Shown: piece by piece, positions 31,837-39,159 of the stretch
How positions within the stretch are numbered: position 1 is the first letter of the stretch
How the letters are laid out: the number at the start of each line of letters is the position of its first letter
Origin: an uncultured Clostridia bacterium
GTDB lineage: Bacteria > Bacillota > Clostridia > Christensenellales > Borkfalkiaceae
Direction of reading: 5' to 3'
Assembly: GCA_905235795.1 (NCBI GenBank)
Contig: CAJOMS010000001.1
Location: 444 to 39,604 of the forward strand
Length of the DNA stretch: 39,161 nucleotides
Position numbers and translations under genes: made by a program
The notes under the pieces: model-generated
The model's database searches: none
Told to the model about the DNA's origin: nothing
Seen by the model: the letters and a program-made list of their open reading frames with translations, nothing else

Positions 31837-31898
31837 AAAGCTTAAAAAGTAGAGTTAATGCGCGTTTTACGGGGCTAATGCTTATTTAAAAAATTGTG

Positions 31899-31942
31899 GG
31901 GCTGTTGCGAGTTGAGATTAATCAACTCGCAACAGCCCATTT
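31899..31942. terminator. 17-bp inverted repeat, probable terminator
   Basis: GGGCTGTTGCGAGTTGA (31899-31915) and its exact inverse (31922-31938) around a 6-nt loop, followed by CATTTT. It follows the DUF2238-like gene and the motif GCGCGTTTTACGGGGC, and also lies downstream of the minus-strand tRNA unit. Confidence 0.65.
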
Positions 31943-31993
31943 TAATCGTTTTAGATAAAAAGCAATTCGTTGCAATTTGCCTTGTCTTGAAAT

Positions 31994-32146
31994 GGCTCCC
32001 AAAAAGTTTTGCAAAGCAAAAGTTTTTGAAAAAAGAACCCGCGAGGAAATTTTTGATAAAAATATACGCGCGGTAAGGAGAAGTTTGCCTCGTAGCAGGG
32101 CGGCGAGAGCCATTAGCCGCCCGCAAATATGGCAACACTTCGACGT
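31994..32146 (-). repeat. S2 repeat, copy A (about 150 bp)
   Basis: In minus orientation it begins ACGTCGAAGTGTTGCCATAT, includes a GCGGGCGGC/GCCGCCC hairpin and ends CTTTTTGGGAGCC. It is highly similar to 38940-39090 and follows the 66-bp H repeat, which itself abuts the tRNA. Confidence 0.85.
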
Positions 32147-32212
32147 GGAGCCGACGTAAAAGCAAAGAGGTTACCTAAAGTAACCTCTTGCATAAATCGT
32201 CGTGCTCCGACG
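32147..32212 (-). repeat. H repeat, copy A (66 bp), abutting tRNA-Ala(CGC)
   Basis: It is identical over 66 bp to 38644-38709. It starts at the base after the tRNA CCA and contains a hairpin GAGGTTAC/GTAACCTC followed by T-rich sequence, so it can also act as the tRNA terminator. Confidence 0.9.
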
Positions 32213-32288
32213 TGGTGGAGATAAGGGGATTCGAACCCCTGGCCTATGCGTTGCGAACGCATCGCTCTACCAACTGAGCCATACCCCC
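32213..32288 (-). tRNA. tRNA-Ala(CGC)
   Basis: A 76-nt cloverleaf with encoded CCA. The acceptor stem GGGGGTA/TATCTCC includes G3-U70, the Ala identity pair. The anticodon stem ATGCG/CGCAT holds loop TTCGCAA, anticodon CGC, reading GCG codons. The T arm has GGGGTTCGAATCCCC. Confidence 0.96.
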
Positions 32289-32300
32289 ATTCGCATTACT

Positions 32301-32329
32301 ATTGTATAACTTTTTTTAAATTTTTTCAA
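32301..32329 (-). promoter_or_regulatory. tRNA-Ala(CGC) promoter
   Basis: On the minus strand TTGAAA (32329-32324), a 17-nt spacer and TACAAT (32306-32301), about 13 nt before the tRNA 5' end. Confidence 0.7.
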
Positions 32330-32406
32330 CTTTTTTAACGGCGTTTTGAAAAAAATTTTTTTATTTTGCCAAATTCATAATTTTGCAATTTACAATTGTA
32401 AAAGTT

Positions 32407-32435
32407 TTGCCCCGCCGGAGTGCGGCGGGGCAATT
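32407..32435 (-). terminator. Terminator for the HdeD-like gene
   Basis: TTGCCCCGCCG and CGGCGGGGCAA form an 11-bp stem with a 5-nt loop, 20-50 nt after the minus-strand stop at 32456. Confidence 0.75.
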
Positions 32436-32455
32436 AAAAAGTATTTTATTGGTTT

Positions 32456-32923
32456 TTATGCATTCTGCTTGCCCAACAAAACAAGTACGCCGTCGATTAT
32501 CAACGAGATGCCTATTATTATAAACAACCAGTCGCTTGCCCAGGTGCCTATAACAAGCAGAACACCCACGACAATGGTTAATATGCTCATTATCATCGGG
32601 AAAATCAACTTCGGCCCTTGTATCAAAGACAAAACTCCGTTTGCAGCTATCAAAACGCCAAAAATGATGAGCGCTACCGTTGAAATATTAGCCGCGCCAA
32701 TTATAAGAATAATTGCGCCGATAGCAATTTCAAACACACCGCCTACTGTGTTGTGGCCAAAGATAAGGTCAAGTATGCCTTGCACGATAAAGACTATGCC
32801 GGCAATCCAGATAATGTAATCCAAAGCCGTTTTTTTGTTGATGATGAACAAAATGCCTATAACGATGTAAGCCACTGCCGTGAGCACCGCAAGCAAAATA
32901 TTTCTTGATTTTTTATCAGCCAT
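32456..32923 (-). CDS. HdeD/DUF308-family membrane protein
   Basis: A 155-aa protein made of about six short hydrophobic helices in Gly/Ile-rich pairs (AVLTAVAYIVIGILFII, IIWIAGIVFIVQGILDLIFG, GAIILIIGAANI), the HdeD/DUF308 pattern. The C-terminus ends LLGKQNA. The ATG is preceded by AAAGGAGG. Members are stress-linked in enterobacteria but the function here is unknown. It stands alone with its own terminator. Confidence 0.78.
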   Translation of the reverse strand: MADKKSRNILLAVLTAVAYIVIGILFIINKKTALDYIIWIAGIVFIVQGILDLIFGHNTVGGVFEIAIGAIILIIGAANISTVALIIFGVLIAANGVLSLIQGPKLIFPMIMSILTIVVGVLLVIGTWASDWLFIIIGISLIIDGVLVLLGKQNA

Positions 32924-33023
32924 AATTTACCTCCTTTAAGCAAAAAAACCGCCTTTTTATTACAAAAGACGCAATTCTTGCAAATTCTTTATACATTATA
33001 TCACAACGCAAAATTCAAGTCAA

Positions 33024-34019
33024 CTATATTCTCAATTTTTTATAGACCTTGTCGTTTTGCATTATTTTACCTGCACCGAGCACCGAGACGAATTCCGGAT
33101 CTTCCGTAACGTTTACCGCAAGCGAAAACTCGTTATAAAAATATTCTTCAAGCCCCACGATGCGTGAAAGCCCGCCCCCAAGATATATGCCCGTATTCCT
33201 TATTTCGGCAGATACTTCCGGCGGAAGCTTGGCGAGTAACATTGAAGATATTTCGTAAATTTTATTCACGAAGTATCGAATGGGCTCGTAAACGTCTGCC
33301 GCGGTGATCCTTACGGAACGCGGCGCCCCGCTGCTTATATCCATTCCGCTTATGACCATGGGCATGGTGTCGCCGGGCAATAAGCTGCCTATTTCGCACT
33401 TTATCTGCTCTGCGGTCTGGCTGCCGATGCGTAAACTCTTGCGGTCTTCGATGCTGTCTATTATCATTCCGTCAATAAGATTTCCGCCCAAGTTCGCCGA
33501 AACGCCGGCAATCACCCCGTCGAGCGAAACCGCTGCTATATTAGTTACTCCCCCGCCCATATCGATTATAAAACACGGGGCGGACTCGGATATCGGCGCG
33601 CCTGCGCCGACTGCCGCAGCTATGGGCGATTCTATAAAATTAACGTTGTTTATACCGCATGCAGAAAAAAGTTCTTTAAACCGCGATATAGCGGCTTTTT
33701 CTGTGCCGCAGGGCACGGTGGCGCACACTTCTACACGCGTAAATCGGTTAACTTCTATTTTAGAAAGAAACTTTTCAAGCATTATTTTTGCGGCAGAAAG
33801 ATCGCGTATCTCGCCTTCCGAAACGGGCGATATAACCGTTGTGGAGATTGCGGATTTTCCGAGCATACGCTTTGCGTCAAGCCCGATTTCGTAAGAGGTT
33901 TTCTTTCCTCCTCCCGAAACCGAAACGAGCGACGGCTCGCACAGAATAACGCCCGCGCCAACTTGAAACACGGAAGTCTTGGTCGTTCCTATATCTATCG
34001 CAAGCTTTAAGCTACTCAT
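33024..34019 (-). CDS. MreB-like actin-family protein
   Basis: A 331-aa actin-fold ATPase resembling MreB, which organises cell-wall synthesis along the membrane. Phosphate-1 motif LAIDIGTTKTSVF, the FIIDMGGGVTNIAAV phosphate-2 motif, and the adenosine motif NTGIYLGGGLSRI are present. It overlaps maf by 8 nt, recalling the maf-mreB neighbourhood of Firmicutes, but mreC and mreD do not follow. The sequence is rather divergent from canonical MreB, so it may be a paralogue. Confidence 0.85.
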   Translation of the reverse strand: MSSLKLAIDIGTTKTSVFQVGAGVILCEPSLVSVSGGGKKTSYEIGLDAKRMLGKSAISTTVISPVSEGEIRDLSAAKIMLEKFLSKIEVNRFTRVEVCATVPCGTEKAAISRFKELFSACGINNVNFIESPIAAAVGAGAPISESAPCFIIDMGGGVTNIAAVSLDGVIAGVSANLGGNLIDGMIIDSIEDRKSLRIGSQTAEQIKCEIGSLLPGDTMPMVISGMDISSGAPRSVRITAADVYEPIRYFVNKIYEISSMLLAKLPPEVSAEIRNTGIYLGGGLSRIVGLEEYFYNEFSLAVNVTEDPEFVSVLGAGKIMQNDKVYKKLRI

Positions 34020-34575
34020 TTGCTATCTCCTTAAAAATCTCGGTAAGGTCCTCAACAGGCAGACCTATTACGTTACTCAAGCTGCCGTCCACTTTTGCCA
34101 CTATAGGGAACCCGTCCTGCACGCCGTAACTGCCGGCTTTATCCATTGGCAGGCCGGTGGCGACGTATTCCTCTATCATCTCGTTCGAAAGGTCGTTGAA
34201 ATACACTTTGGATTCCGCGTGCCCCACCTTGCGTTTTTCGTGATTTTCGCCATAAATAACGCAATAGCCCGTAATTACCATGTGGCATTTGCCGGATAGC
34301 CTTTTTAAAGTTTTTACGGCACACTCACGCGAGGATGGCTTGCCTATAATTTCGCCTTCGAATACCACCACCGTATCCGCGCCTAACACCGTGCCGGGCA
34401 CGTTAGCCGCAACGCTGCTCGCTTTAAGTTCCGCAAGGCGCTCGACGTAAATATGCGGCGGAAGGGATCTGTCGGCAATTTCTTCCGCATCTGAAGGAAT
34501 GACCGTAAAATCCACGCCGGTTTGTTTGATAAGTTCTCGCCGCCGAGGCGACGCACTTGCCAAAATGACTTTCAT
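34012..34575 (-). CDS. maf: Maf nucleotide pyrophosphatase
   Basis: Maf hydrolyses non-canonical or selected NTPs (dTTP, UTP, modified nucleotides) to monophosphates and is linked to septum formation. The 187-aa product has the signature SASPRRRELI at the N-terminus, GADTVV in the middle and KAGSYGVQDG near the C-terminus, the Maf family catalytic elements. The -10 box TATAAT is 8 nt before the ATG, with TTTACA and a 17-nt spacer, so the transcript is essentially leaderless. The mreB-like gene overlaps its 3' end. Confidence 0.93.
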   Translation of the reverse strand: MKVILASASPRRRELIKQTGVDFTVIPSDAEEIADRSLPPHIYVERLAELKASSVAANVPGTVLGADTVVVFEGEIIGKPSSRECAVKTLKRLSGKCHMVITGYCVIYGENHEKRKVGHAESKVYFNDLSNEMIEEYVATGLPMDKAGSYGVQDGFPIVAKVDGSLSNVIGLPVEDLTEIFKEIANE

Positions 34576-34583
34576 TAATATTA

Positions 34584-34612
34584 ATTATACAAAATAAGGC
34601 CGATTTTGTAAA
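34584..34612 (-). promoter_or_regulatory. maf-mreB promoter, near-leaderless
   Basis: TTTACA (34612-34607), a 17-nt spacer and TATAAT (34589-34584) on the minus strand, 8 nt before ATG 34575. Confidence 0.72.
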
Positions 34613-34662
34613 GCGATTTGTCAAAACTGTGCAAATTTAAAATAGAATTTTGTCAAAAACGT

Positions 34663-34691
34663 TTGATTTACGAGGTTTTTTATGTTAAAAT
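34663..34691 (+). promoter_or_regulatory. SDR promoter, leaderless type
   Basis: TTGATT (34663-34668), a 17-nt spacer and TAAAAT (34686-34691), then exactly 6 nt to ATG 34698. Confidence 0.7.
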
Positions 34692-34697
34692 CTAATT

Positions 34698-35516
34698 ATG
34701 AAAAACTCGTGGCTAAATGAAAAAACCTTAGTTATAACCGGTGCTTCGTCGGGACTCGGTAAAGAGCTTACCAAAATGCTGATAACCAATAACGGATGCA
34801 GGGTAATAGGAATAGGAAGAAGTAAAGATAAATTCGACGCTTTTAAGAAAGAACTTGGCCCGCTTGAGGAAATGCTCACCGTGGAGCTGTTTGACGTTAC
34901 GGATATTTCCCGCTGGGAAGAATTTGCCTTGAAATACACGCAGATAGACGGGCTTATCAACTGCGCCGGAATCCTGCCGCCGTTCAAGCGCGCGACGGAT
35001 ACCCCGATTGAGCTGACCAAGACAGTTCTCGAGGCGGACTACCTCGCCTGCGTCTATTCGATTAATGCCCTTTTTCGCGCGTTATCGGCATCAAAAGCCC
35101 CTATGATAGTAAACGTTTCAAGCTCTGCAGCGCTACTTACGATCGCCGGCACTTCTGCATATTCCGCGGCGAAAAGCGCGCTTAAAAGTTACACCGAGGC
35201 GCTCGCCGTTGAGCTGAAAGGCAAATTTTACGTTTCACTCGTTATGCCGGGGTTTGCAAAAACAGATATATTCAGATCTCAAAAGGCGGGAGCGGCAAAT
35301 AACAAGCTAGTTGATTCTTTCAGCATGCCGGCCGAAAAAATGGCAAAAAAGATATATCGCGGGCTATTAAAGCAACGCAAGAGGATGGTCTTGGGCAAAG
35401 ACGCGCATTTGATGGATTTATATTACAGGCTGTTTCCCAAATCGGCGCCCGCCGGCACTTCGGCAGTAATAAAAAGCGCTAAAACGGATTTATTTTCGGA
35501 CGTATTCGAAAAGTAA
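34698..35516 (+). CDS. Short-chain dehydrogenase/reductase
   Basis: A 272-aa classical SDR that uses NAD(P)H. The cofactor motif TGASSGLG lies at 14-21; the structural NCAG motif (GLINCAG) follows near 95-101; the catalytic tetrad includes a Ser in VNVSSSAAL and Tyr155/Lys159 (YSAAK). The C-terminal part (IYRGLLKQRKRMVLGKDAH) suggests a lipid-like or DltE/ketoreductase-type enzyme. The substrate is unknown. It starts 6 nt after a -10 box without a ribosome site, consistent with a leaderless mRNA. A terminator follows. Confidence 0.88.
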   Translation: MKNSWLNEKTLVITGASSGLGKELTKMLITNNGCRVIGIGRSKDKFDAFKKELGPLEEMLTVELFDVTDISRWEEFALKYTQIDGLINCAGILPPFKRATDTPIELTKTVLEADYLACVYSINALFRALSASKAPMIVNVSSSAALLTIAGTSAYSAAKSALKSYTEALAVELKGKFYVSLVMPGFAKTDIFRSQKAGAANNKLVDSFSMPAEKMAKKIYRGLLKQRKRMVLGKDAHLMDLYYRLFPKSAPAGTSAVIKSAKTDLFSDVFEK

Positions 35517-35528
35517 ACTACATGTAAA

Positions 35529-35560
35529 TGCCCGCGACAAAACGCCGCGGGCAAGTTTTT
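35529..35560. terminator. Bidirectional terminator between the SDR and DUF1540 genes
   Basis: TGCCCGCG and CGCGGGCA form an 8-bp stem with a 9-nt loop and T-rich flank on the plus strand. Confidence 0.75.
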
Positions 35561-35714
35561 ATAATTCCGGTTCTTGATAGCTATAACTGTCACAACAGGT
35601 GCAATCCGTACAGTCCGTGGTTATTTTTACCTGCGAGAGAGAGCAGTTTTTGCCCGCGCAATTATGCTTGCAGGTGCTTACGTCGCACCTGATGTTTTCG
35701 TTTGCAAACGGCAT
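35559..35714 (-). CDS. DUF1540 Cys-rich small protein
   Basis: A 51-aa protein with eight Cys residues (10, 15, 19, 24, 35, 38, 40, 41) in the DUF1540 arrangement, for example CDVSTCKHNC and CTDCTCC, probably binding metal. Start ATG 35714 follows a perfect AAGGAGGTGAAT site; the longer frame does not. DUF1540 proteins are common in Clostridia and some are spore-associated, but that is not shown here. Confidence 0.8.
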   Translation of the reverse strand: MPFANENIRCDVSTCKHNCAGKNCSLSQVKITTDCTDCTCCDSYSYQEPEL

Positions 35715-35846
35715 TTTATTCACCTCCTTTTTATTAAATGTGTGCAAAAACAGCGATTATATAATTGACTTTTTGCTTTGATTATAATATAATATTTCTT
35801 ACAAGGATACGTATATCGTAAAGTTATTTGTTTTCGGAGGTGCTAT

Positions 35847-36290
35847 ATGAAGGTAATTCTTCTTGCAGACGTTAAGGGAACGGGCAAAAAGGGCGATATT
35901 AAAGAAGTGAGCGACGGCTACGCCAGAAATTTTCTTTTTAAGAAAAATCTCGCCAAAGAAGCCGATTCCGTAAGCGTAAACAATCTGAAAATGCAAAACG
36001 AGGCGGCGGCTTTCCACAAGCAGGAAGAGATAAACCGCAATACCGAGCTCGCAAAACAAATGAACCTTGCCGAGGTTACCGTTAAGGTAAAATGCGGTGA
36101 AAAGGGCAGAATTTTCGGCTCCGTTACTTCGCAGGAAATTGCCGACGGGTTGGCTGCCATAGGTTACGAGATCGACAAAAAGAAAATAATCGTTAAAGAC
36201 CCAATCAAAAATTTGGGTATTTACAGGGTAGACGTTAAGCTTATGCCAAACATAAGCACAAAGATCGTAGTTAAGGTAGAAGCGCTTTGA
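35847..36290 (+). CDS. rplI: Ribosomal protein bL9
   Basis: bL9 of the large ribosomal subunit, 147 aa. The N-terminal RNA-binding domain begins [20 protein letters not shown] with [15 protein letters not shown], followed by the long connecting helix and the C-terminal domain ([18 protein letters not shown]). The ribosome site is GGAGG. The usual partners rpsF-ssb-rpsR and dnaB are absent beside it, so the gene is in an isolated context. A terminator follows. Confidence 0.96.
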   Translation: MKVILLADVKGTGKKGDIKEVSDGYARNFLFKKNLAKEADSVSVNNLKMQNEAAAFHKQEEINRNTELAKQMNLAEVTVKVKCGEKGRIFGSVTSQEIADGLAAIGYEIDKKKIIVKDPIKNLGIYRVDVKLMPNISTKIVVKVEAL

Positions 36291-36324
36291 TCTTCCTTTA
36301 TTAAGTTTTTTACAACACTCAGCC

Positions 36325-36352
36325 GCGCCGTTTATAACGGCGCAACTTTTAT
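36325..36352 (+). terminator. Terminator after rplI
   Basis: GCGCCGTT and AACGGCGC form an 8-bp stem with a 3-nt loop followed by AACTTTT. Confidence 0.7.
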
Positions 36353-36374
36353 GTTTTGACCTTGCGAGGGTAAT

Positions 36375-37640
36375 ATGGACGAAGAAAGATCGGCCGAAGA
36401 ATTAAAAAAGAAAAGTGAATATTCCGGTCCGAACGATTTTCCCGTTGCAGAGGACGTCTCAGCGTTACAGCCGGAGGAAAACGTGGTTTCGGCAGACCAG
36501 AAAGCCCCTTCGGAAGAAGAGGTTTCTTTGCCTGTTTCCGCGCTGGATCTTGACGATGAGATAAATCATAAACATACCAACAACGCAAAAAAGAGCAGAA
36601 AGAAAACTTGGTCGTTTTTGCTGTTCATAGCGGCAAACGTTATAGTCATAGCCATCACCGCAATGTTCGAGTTTGGTGGAAACAAAGCTAACGACGGAAG
36701 CAAGCTTTCGGACATAGCGGCGTCGATATCAAAAAACTGGTACTATCTTCTCGGCGCATTCGGCTGTTTTTTGGGTATTTATTTCTTTCAGGTACTTAAG
36801 GTAACGAGAATGTTACGCGTAACCACCGGCAAAAGCCACGTGCGCGCAACGATAAACAGCGTCATTCTCGGCAAGTATTACGACAACATAACTCCGCTTG
36901 CAATAGGCGGGCAACCTTTTCAGGCGTATTACCTTTCACAAAACGACGTGCCCGTTGGCGTAGCAACCGCCGCGCCAATAGCGCAGTTGTTTTTAGGTAC
37001 GCTCGGCTTTATAACGATAGCTATAGCCGCGTTTATATTTTACAGCGGAGAGGCAATATCTCCCGTAATACGCGTGTGCGCCTACATCGGTTTGGGCATA
37101 AATTCCCTCACTCCTATAGCAATAGTATTCCTTTCCGTTTTGCCTAATCTGACGACGAGTATAGTTTCGTTCTTTATAAAGATTTTTGCAAAGCTGCACA
37201 TAGTTAAAGACGCCGCCGTAACTACAAAAAAGGCGATAGGTACCATAAACGATTATCGCACTAGTTTGGGTTTCATGTCCCGCTCTAAAAGTACGATAAT
37301 CATCGGATATCTGCTATCTATACTTGAAAAAATATCGGAAATGTCTATAACATTTTTCGTTATAATGGCATGCTTTAACGGACAGGGGAATTATTTGCAG
37401 ATTACCGCATTGACGATTTTCATCTACGCGGCAACGAGCTTTATACCTACACCGGGCACGGCAGGCGCGGCAGAAGGCTCGTTCTATATCGTATTCGGCA
37501 GCTTTTGGCCGATGTTCATTTGGAGACTCTTCTCGTACTACTCGTATCTGCTATTCGGCTTGATATTCATTATCGCGAACGGTGCTCGCCGTGCGGCGGC
37601 GCGCAAAAAAGAAGGGCAACAAACTAACAATGTGCCCTAA
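36375..37640 (+). CDS. Lysylphosphatidylglycerol synthase-type flippase membrane domain protein
   Basis: A 421-aa protein. A charged cytoplasmic head of about 75 residues precedes about eight membrane helices matching the LPG_synthase_TM/UPF0104 family: KYYDNITPLAIGGQPFQAYYL and YAATSFIPTPGTAGAAEGSF are the family's conserved loops. Such proteins flip lipids or act as integral membrane parts of aminoacyl-phospholipid synthases; here the C-terminal synthase domain is absent, so a stand-alone flippase-like role is likely. The ribosome site is GCGAGGG. It ends with basic residues. Confidence 0.85.
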   Translation: MDEERSAEELKKKSEYSGPNDFPVAEDVSALQPEENVVSADQKAPSEEEVSLPVSALDLDDEINHKHTNNAKKSRKKTWSFLLFIAANVIVIAITAMFEFGGNKANDGSKLSDIAASISKNWYYLLGAFGCFLGIYFFQVLKVTRMLRVTTGKSHVRATINSVILGKYYDNITPLAIGGQPFQAYYLSQNDVPVGVATAAPIAQLFLGTLGFITIAIAAFIFYSGEAISPVIRVCAYIGLGINSLTPIAIVFLSVLPNLTTSIVSFFIKIFAKLHIVKDAAVTTKKAIGTINDYRTSLGFMSRSKSTIIIGYLLSILEKISEMSITFFVIMACFNGQGNYLQITALTIFIYAATSFIPTPGTAGAAEGSFYIVFGSFWPMFIWRLFSYYSYLLFGLIFIIANGARRAAARKKEGQQTNNVP

Positions 37641-37672
37641 AACGCGCGTTATTCAACATTTTTTAAATAAAC

Positions 37673-38266
37673 TTAAAGAGTTTTAAGCTCGTAAAAGACA
37701 AGAAAAGCTTGCCCGTGCGGCAGCTTTTTTTCGTTTACTTCAAAGGCGTAGCTCCACTCGGTATAGATTGACGAACCCTCTGCAAGCTCGTCTCTGAAGG
37801 ATCTGCGCAAGACGGAAGCGCAGTTTACAAGCTCGGCAGTTCGCTCGCTTGTAAGCGCGTTTGTATTAGTAAGTTCCATCAATTTGTCAGACGCAAAGTC
37901 GTATTTAAGCGTACCGTCCGTATGGCCGGAATCGACGAGGTTCCACAAGTCGCCGCGAACGCATTCTATTTCCGCTGCGGTTTGCGAAACGATGAGCGTT
38001 CCGCTCAATTCTGCCACGAAAAACGGGTAATAAATCACCAATCCGCCCGCGCCGAGTTTAGAGTAAAGGTTTTCGGCAAATTTCTGCGCGGCGATTGCCT
38101 CCGCGCCGATCAATCTTGGGAGTTCAAAATCCTTGCCGCGCATAACGGCGCACCGCACGGTCCACAGATGGTCATTTGAAAATTTTATGCCCGGTTGAAA
38201 GGCTTTCCACTCTACCGTGGGCAGATTAATTGAATTTAATTTAAAAAACCCGTCAAGCTTATTCAT
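37673..38266 (-). CDS. Hypothetical protein (197 aa)
   Basis: A soluble protein with KFSNDHLWTVRCAVMRGKDF near the N-terminus, GGLVIYYPFFVAELSGTLIV in the middle and YTEWSYAFEVNEKKLPHGQA at the C-terminus. I recognise no family; it resembles no enzyme by motif. ATG 38266 is chosen because TATAAT lies 6 nt upstream, as for the leaderless genes; no ribosome site precedes this ATG or the in-frame ATG at 38302. It stands between the flippase-like gene and tRNA-Ala. Confidence 0.62.
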   Translation of the reverse strand: MNKLDGFFKLNSINLPTVEWKAFQPGIKFSNDHLWTVRCAVMRGKDFELPRLIGAEAIAAQKFAENLYSKLGAGGLVIYYPFFVAELSGTLIVSQTAAEIECVRGDLWNLVDSGHTDGTLKYDFASDKLMELTNTNALTSERTAELVNCASVLRRSFRDELAEGSSIYTEWSYAFEVNEKKLPHGQAFLVFYELKTL

Positions 38267-38348
38267 GAATATATTATAACACAACCCGCAAATTTTAGCC
38301 ATAAATTTTTGTAAAACGCAAAAATTTGCTTTTGCCTTTAAAAATCTC

Positions 38349-38377
38349 TTTACAAATATTATAAATAATGTTAAAAT
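38349..38377 (+). promoter_or_regulatory. tRNA-Ala(GGC) promoter
   Basis: TTTACA (38349-38354), a 17-nt spacer and TAAAAT (38372-38377), 11 nt before the tRNA 5' end. Confidence 0.7.
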
Positions 38378-38388
38378 ATAATTGCTTT

Positions 38389-38464
38389 GGGGGTGTAGCT
38401 CAACTGGTAGAGCGCTTGAATGGCATTCAAGAGGTAAGGGGTTCGACCCCCCTCATCTCCACCA
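38389..38464 (+). tRNA. tRNA-Ala(GGC)
   Basis: A 76-nt cloverleaf with encoded CCA. The acceptor stem GGGGGTG/CATCTCC includes G3-U70. Anticodon stem CTTGA/TCAAG with loop ATGGCAT gives anticodon GGC. The T arm has AGGGGTTCGACCCCCCT. Confidence 0.96.
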
Positions 38465-38644
38465 CTTTCGGCAGCCTGTTTCATATCAGGCAATAAAAAA
38501 AGAAGTTTGACCACTTCTTTTTTTATTGCCATCAATTTATGGCTGCCTTCGGTCGATTCAATGTGCGGATAACGAAATAATGTAGCACTCCATTTCATTC
38601 CGTTTACCTCGCTTTGCGAGGACGACCCCCCTCATCTCCACCAC
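38465..38644. mobile_element. 179-bp insert bounded by a duplicated tRNA-Ala 3' end
   Basis: The last 22 bp around the tRNA 3' end (38444-38465, ending CTCATCTCCACCAC) recur exactly at 38623-38644, and the sequence after the second copy (CGTCGGAGC) is the one that directly follows the other tRNA-Ala gene. This makes 38466-38644 look like an insertion at the tRNA 3' end with a target or att-type duplication. It holds an 18-bp inverted repeat (GGCAATAAAAAAAGAAGT with its inverse) inside a GGCAGCC/GGCTGCC outer stem, which also serves as a terminator. No integrase is present. A minus-strand ORF with a GAGGT site (ATG about 38598) reads across it but also through the tRNA. Confidence 0.6.
38486..38529 (+). 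terminator. Strong hairpin after tRNA-Ala(GGC)
   Basis: Exact 18-bp halves (GGCAATAAAAAAAGAAGT and its inverse) flank a 6-nt loop; the descending arm contains a run of seven T. It probably ends tRNA transcription. Confidence 0.6.
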
Positions 38645-38709
38645 GTCGGAGCACGACGATTTATGCAAGAGGTTACTTTAGGTAACCTCTTTGCTTTTAC
38701 GTCGGCTCC
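38644..38709 (+). repeat. H repeat, copy 1 (66 bp)
   Basis: Identical to the copy at 32147-32212. It has the hairpin GAGGTTAC/GTAACCTC followed by TTTGCTTTT and ends GTCGGCTCC. Confidence 0.9.
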
Positions 38710-38762
38710 TCCTTTATCCCGCGGATATTTTCTTTGAAAATCTCCGCGGGAGCCCTTTTTTT
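38710..38762 (+). repeat. S1 spacer repeat, copy 1
   Basis: It contains CCCGCGGATATTTTC and GAAAATCTCCGCGGG, which pair, then AGCCCTTTTTTT. This is a terminator-like unit repeated at 38824-38877. Confidence 0.8.
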
Positions 38763-38823
38763 GCACGACGAATTATGCAAGAGGTTACTTTAAGTAGCCT
38801 TTTTGCTTTAACGCTTGCCGCTC
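38763..38823 (+). repeat. H repeat, copy 2 (diverged)
   Basis: It matches copy 1 from GCACGACG to GCTCC with changes in the descending arm (GTAGCCTTTTTG) and in the end (GCTTGCCGCTCC). Confidence 0.85.
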
Positions 38824-38877
38824 CTTTATCCCGTGGATATTTTACTTTGTAAAATCTCCGCGGGAGCCCTTTTTTTA
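38824..38877 (+). repeat. S1 spacer repeat, copy 2
   Basis: It matches 38710-38762, with CCCGTGGATATTTTAC and GTAAAATCTCCGCGGG, then AGCCCTTTTTTT. Confidence 0.8.
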
Positions 38878-38939
38878 GCAAAGCGAATTATGCAAGAGGT
38901 TACTTTAAGTAGCCTTTTTGCTTTGACGCTTGCCGCTCC
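38878..38939 (+). repeat. H repeat, copy 3 (diverged)
   Basis: It matches copy 2 closely (AATTATGCAAGAGGTTAC, GCTTGCCGCTCC) with the start changed to GCAAAGCG. Confidence 0.85.
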
Positions 38940-39090
38940 ACGTCGAAGTGTTGCCATATTTGCGGGCGGCTAATGGTTCTCGCCGCCCTGCTACAAGGCA
39001 AACTTCTCCTTTCCGCTCGGATATTTTTCTGAAAAATCTCCTCGCGGGTGTTTTTTAAAAACTTTTGATAGGAAAAACTTTTTGGGAGCC
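38940..39090 (+). repeat. S2 repeat, copy B (about 150 bp)
   Basis: It is highly similar to 31994-32146 in the reverse orientation: ACGTCGAAGTGTTGCCATAT, the GGGCGGC/GCCGCCC hairpin, GGCAAACTTCTCCTT, and CTTTTTGGGAGCC at the end. In both places an H repeat lies directly before it. Confidence 0.85.
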
Positions 39091-39100
39091 CTTTTTTTAT

Positions 39101-39159
39101 GCACGACAATTTATGCAAGAGGTTACTTTAGGTAACCTCTTTGCTTTTACGTCGGCTCC
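39101..39159 (+). repeat. H repeat, copy 4
   Basis: It matches copy 1 almost exactly (ATTTATGCAAGAGGTTACTT, CTTTTACGTCGGCTCC). The array may continue past the window end. Confidence 0.85.

Noticed and set aside
38371-38598. Minus-strand ORF of 75 aa across tRNA-Ala
   Set aside because: Its second half is the antisense of the tRNA, giving the well-known false peptide GDEGGRTP-LLNAIQAL. The first half has a GAGGT site but no other support.
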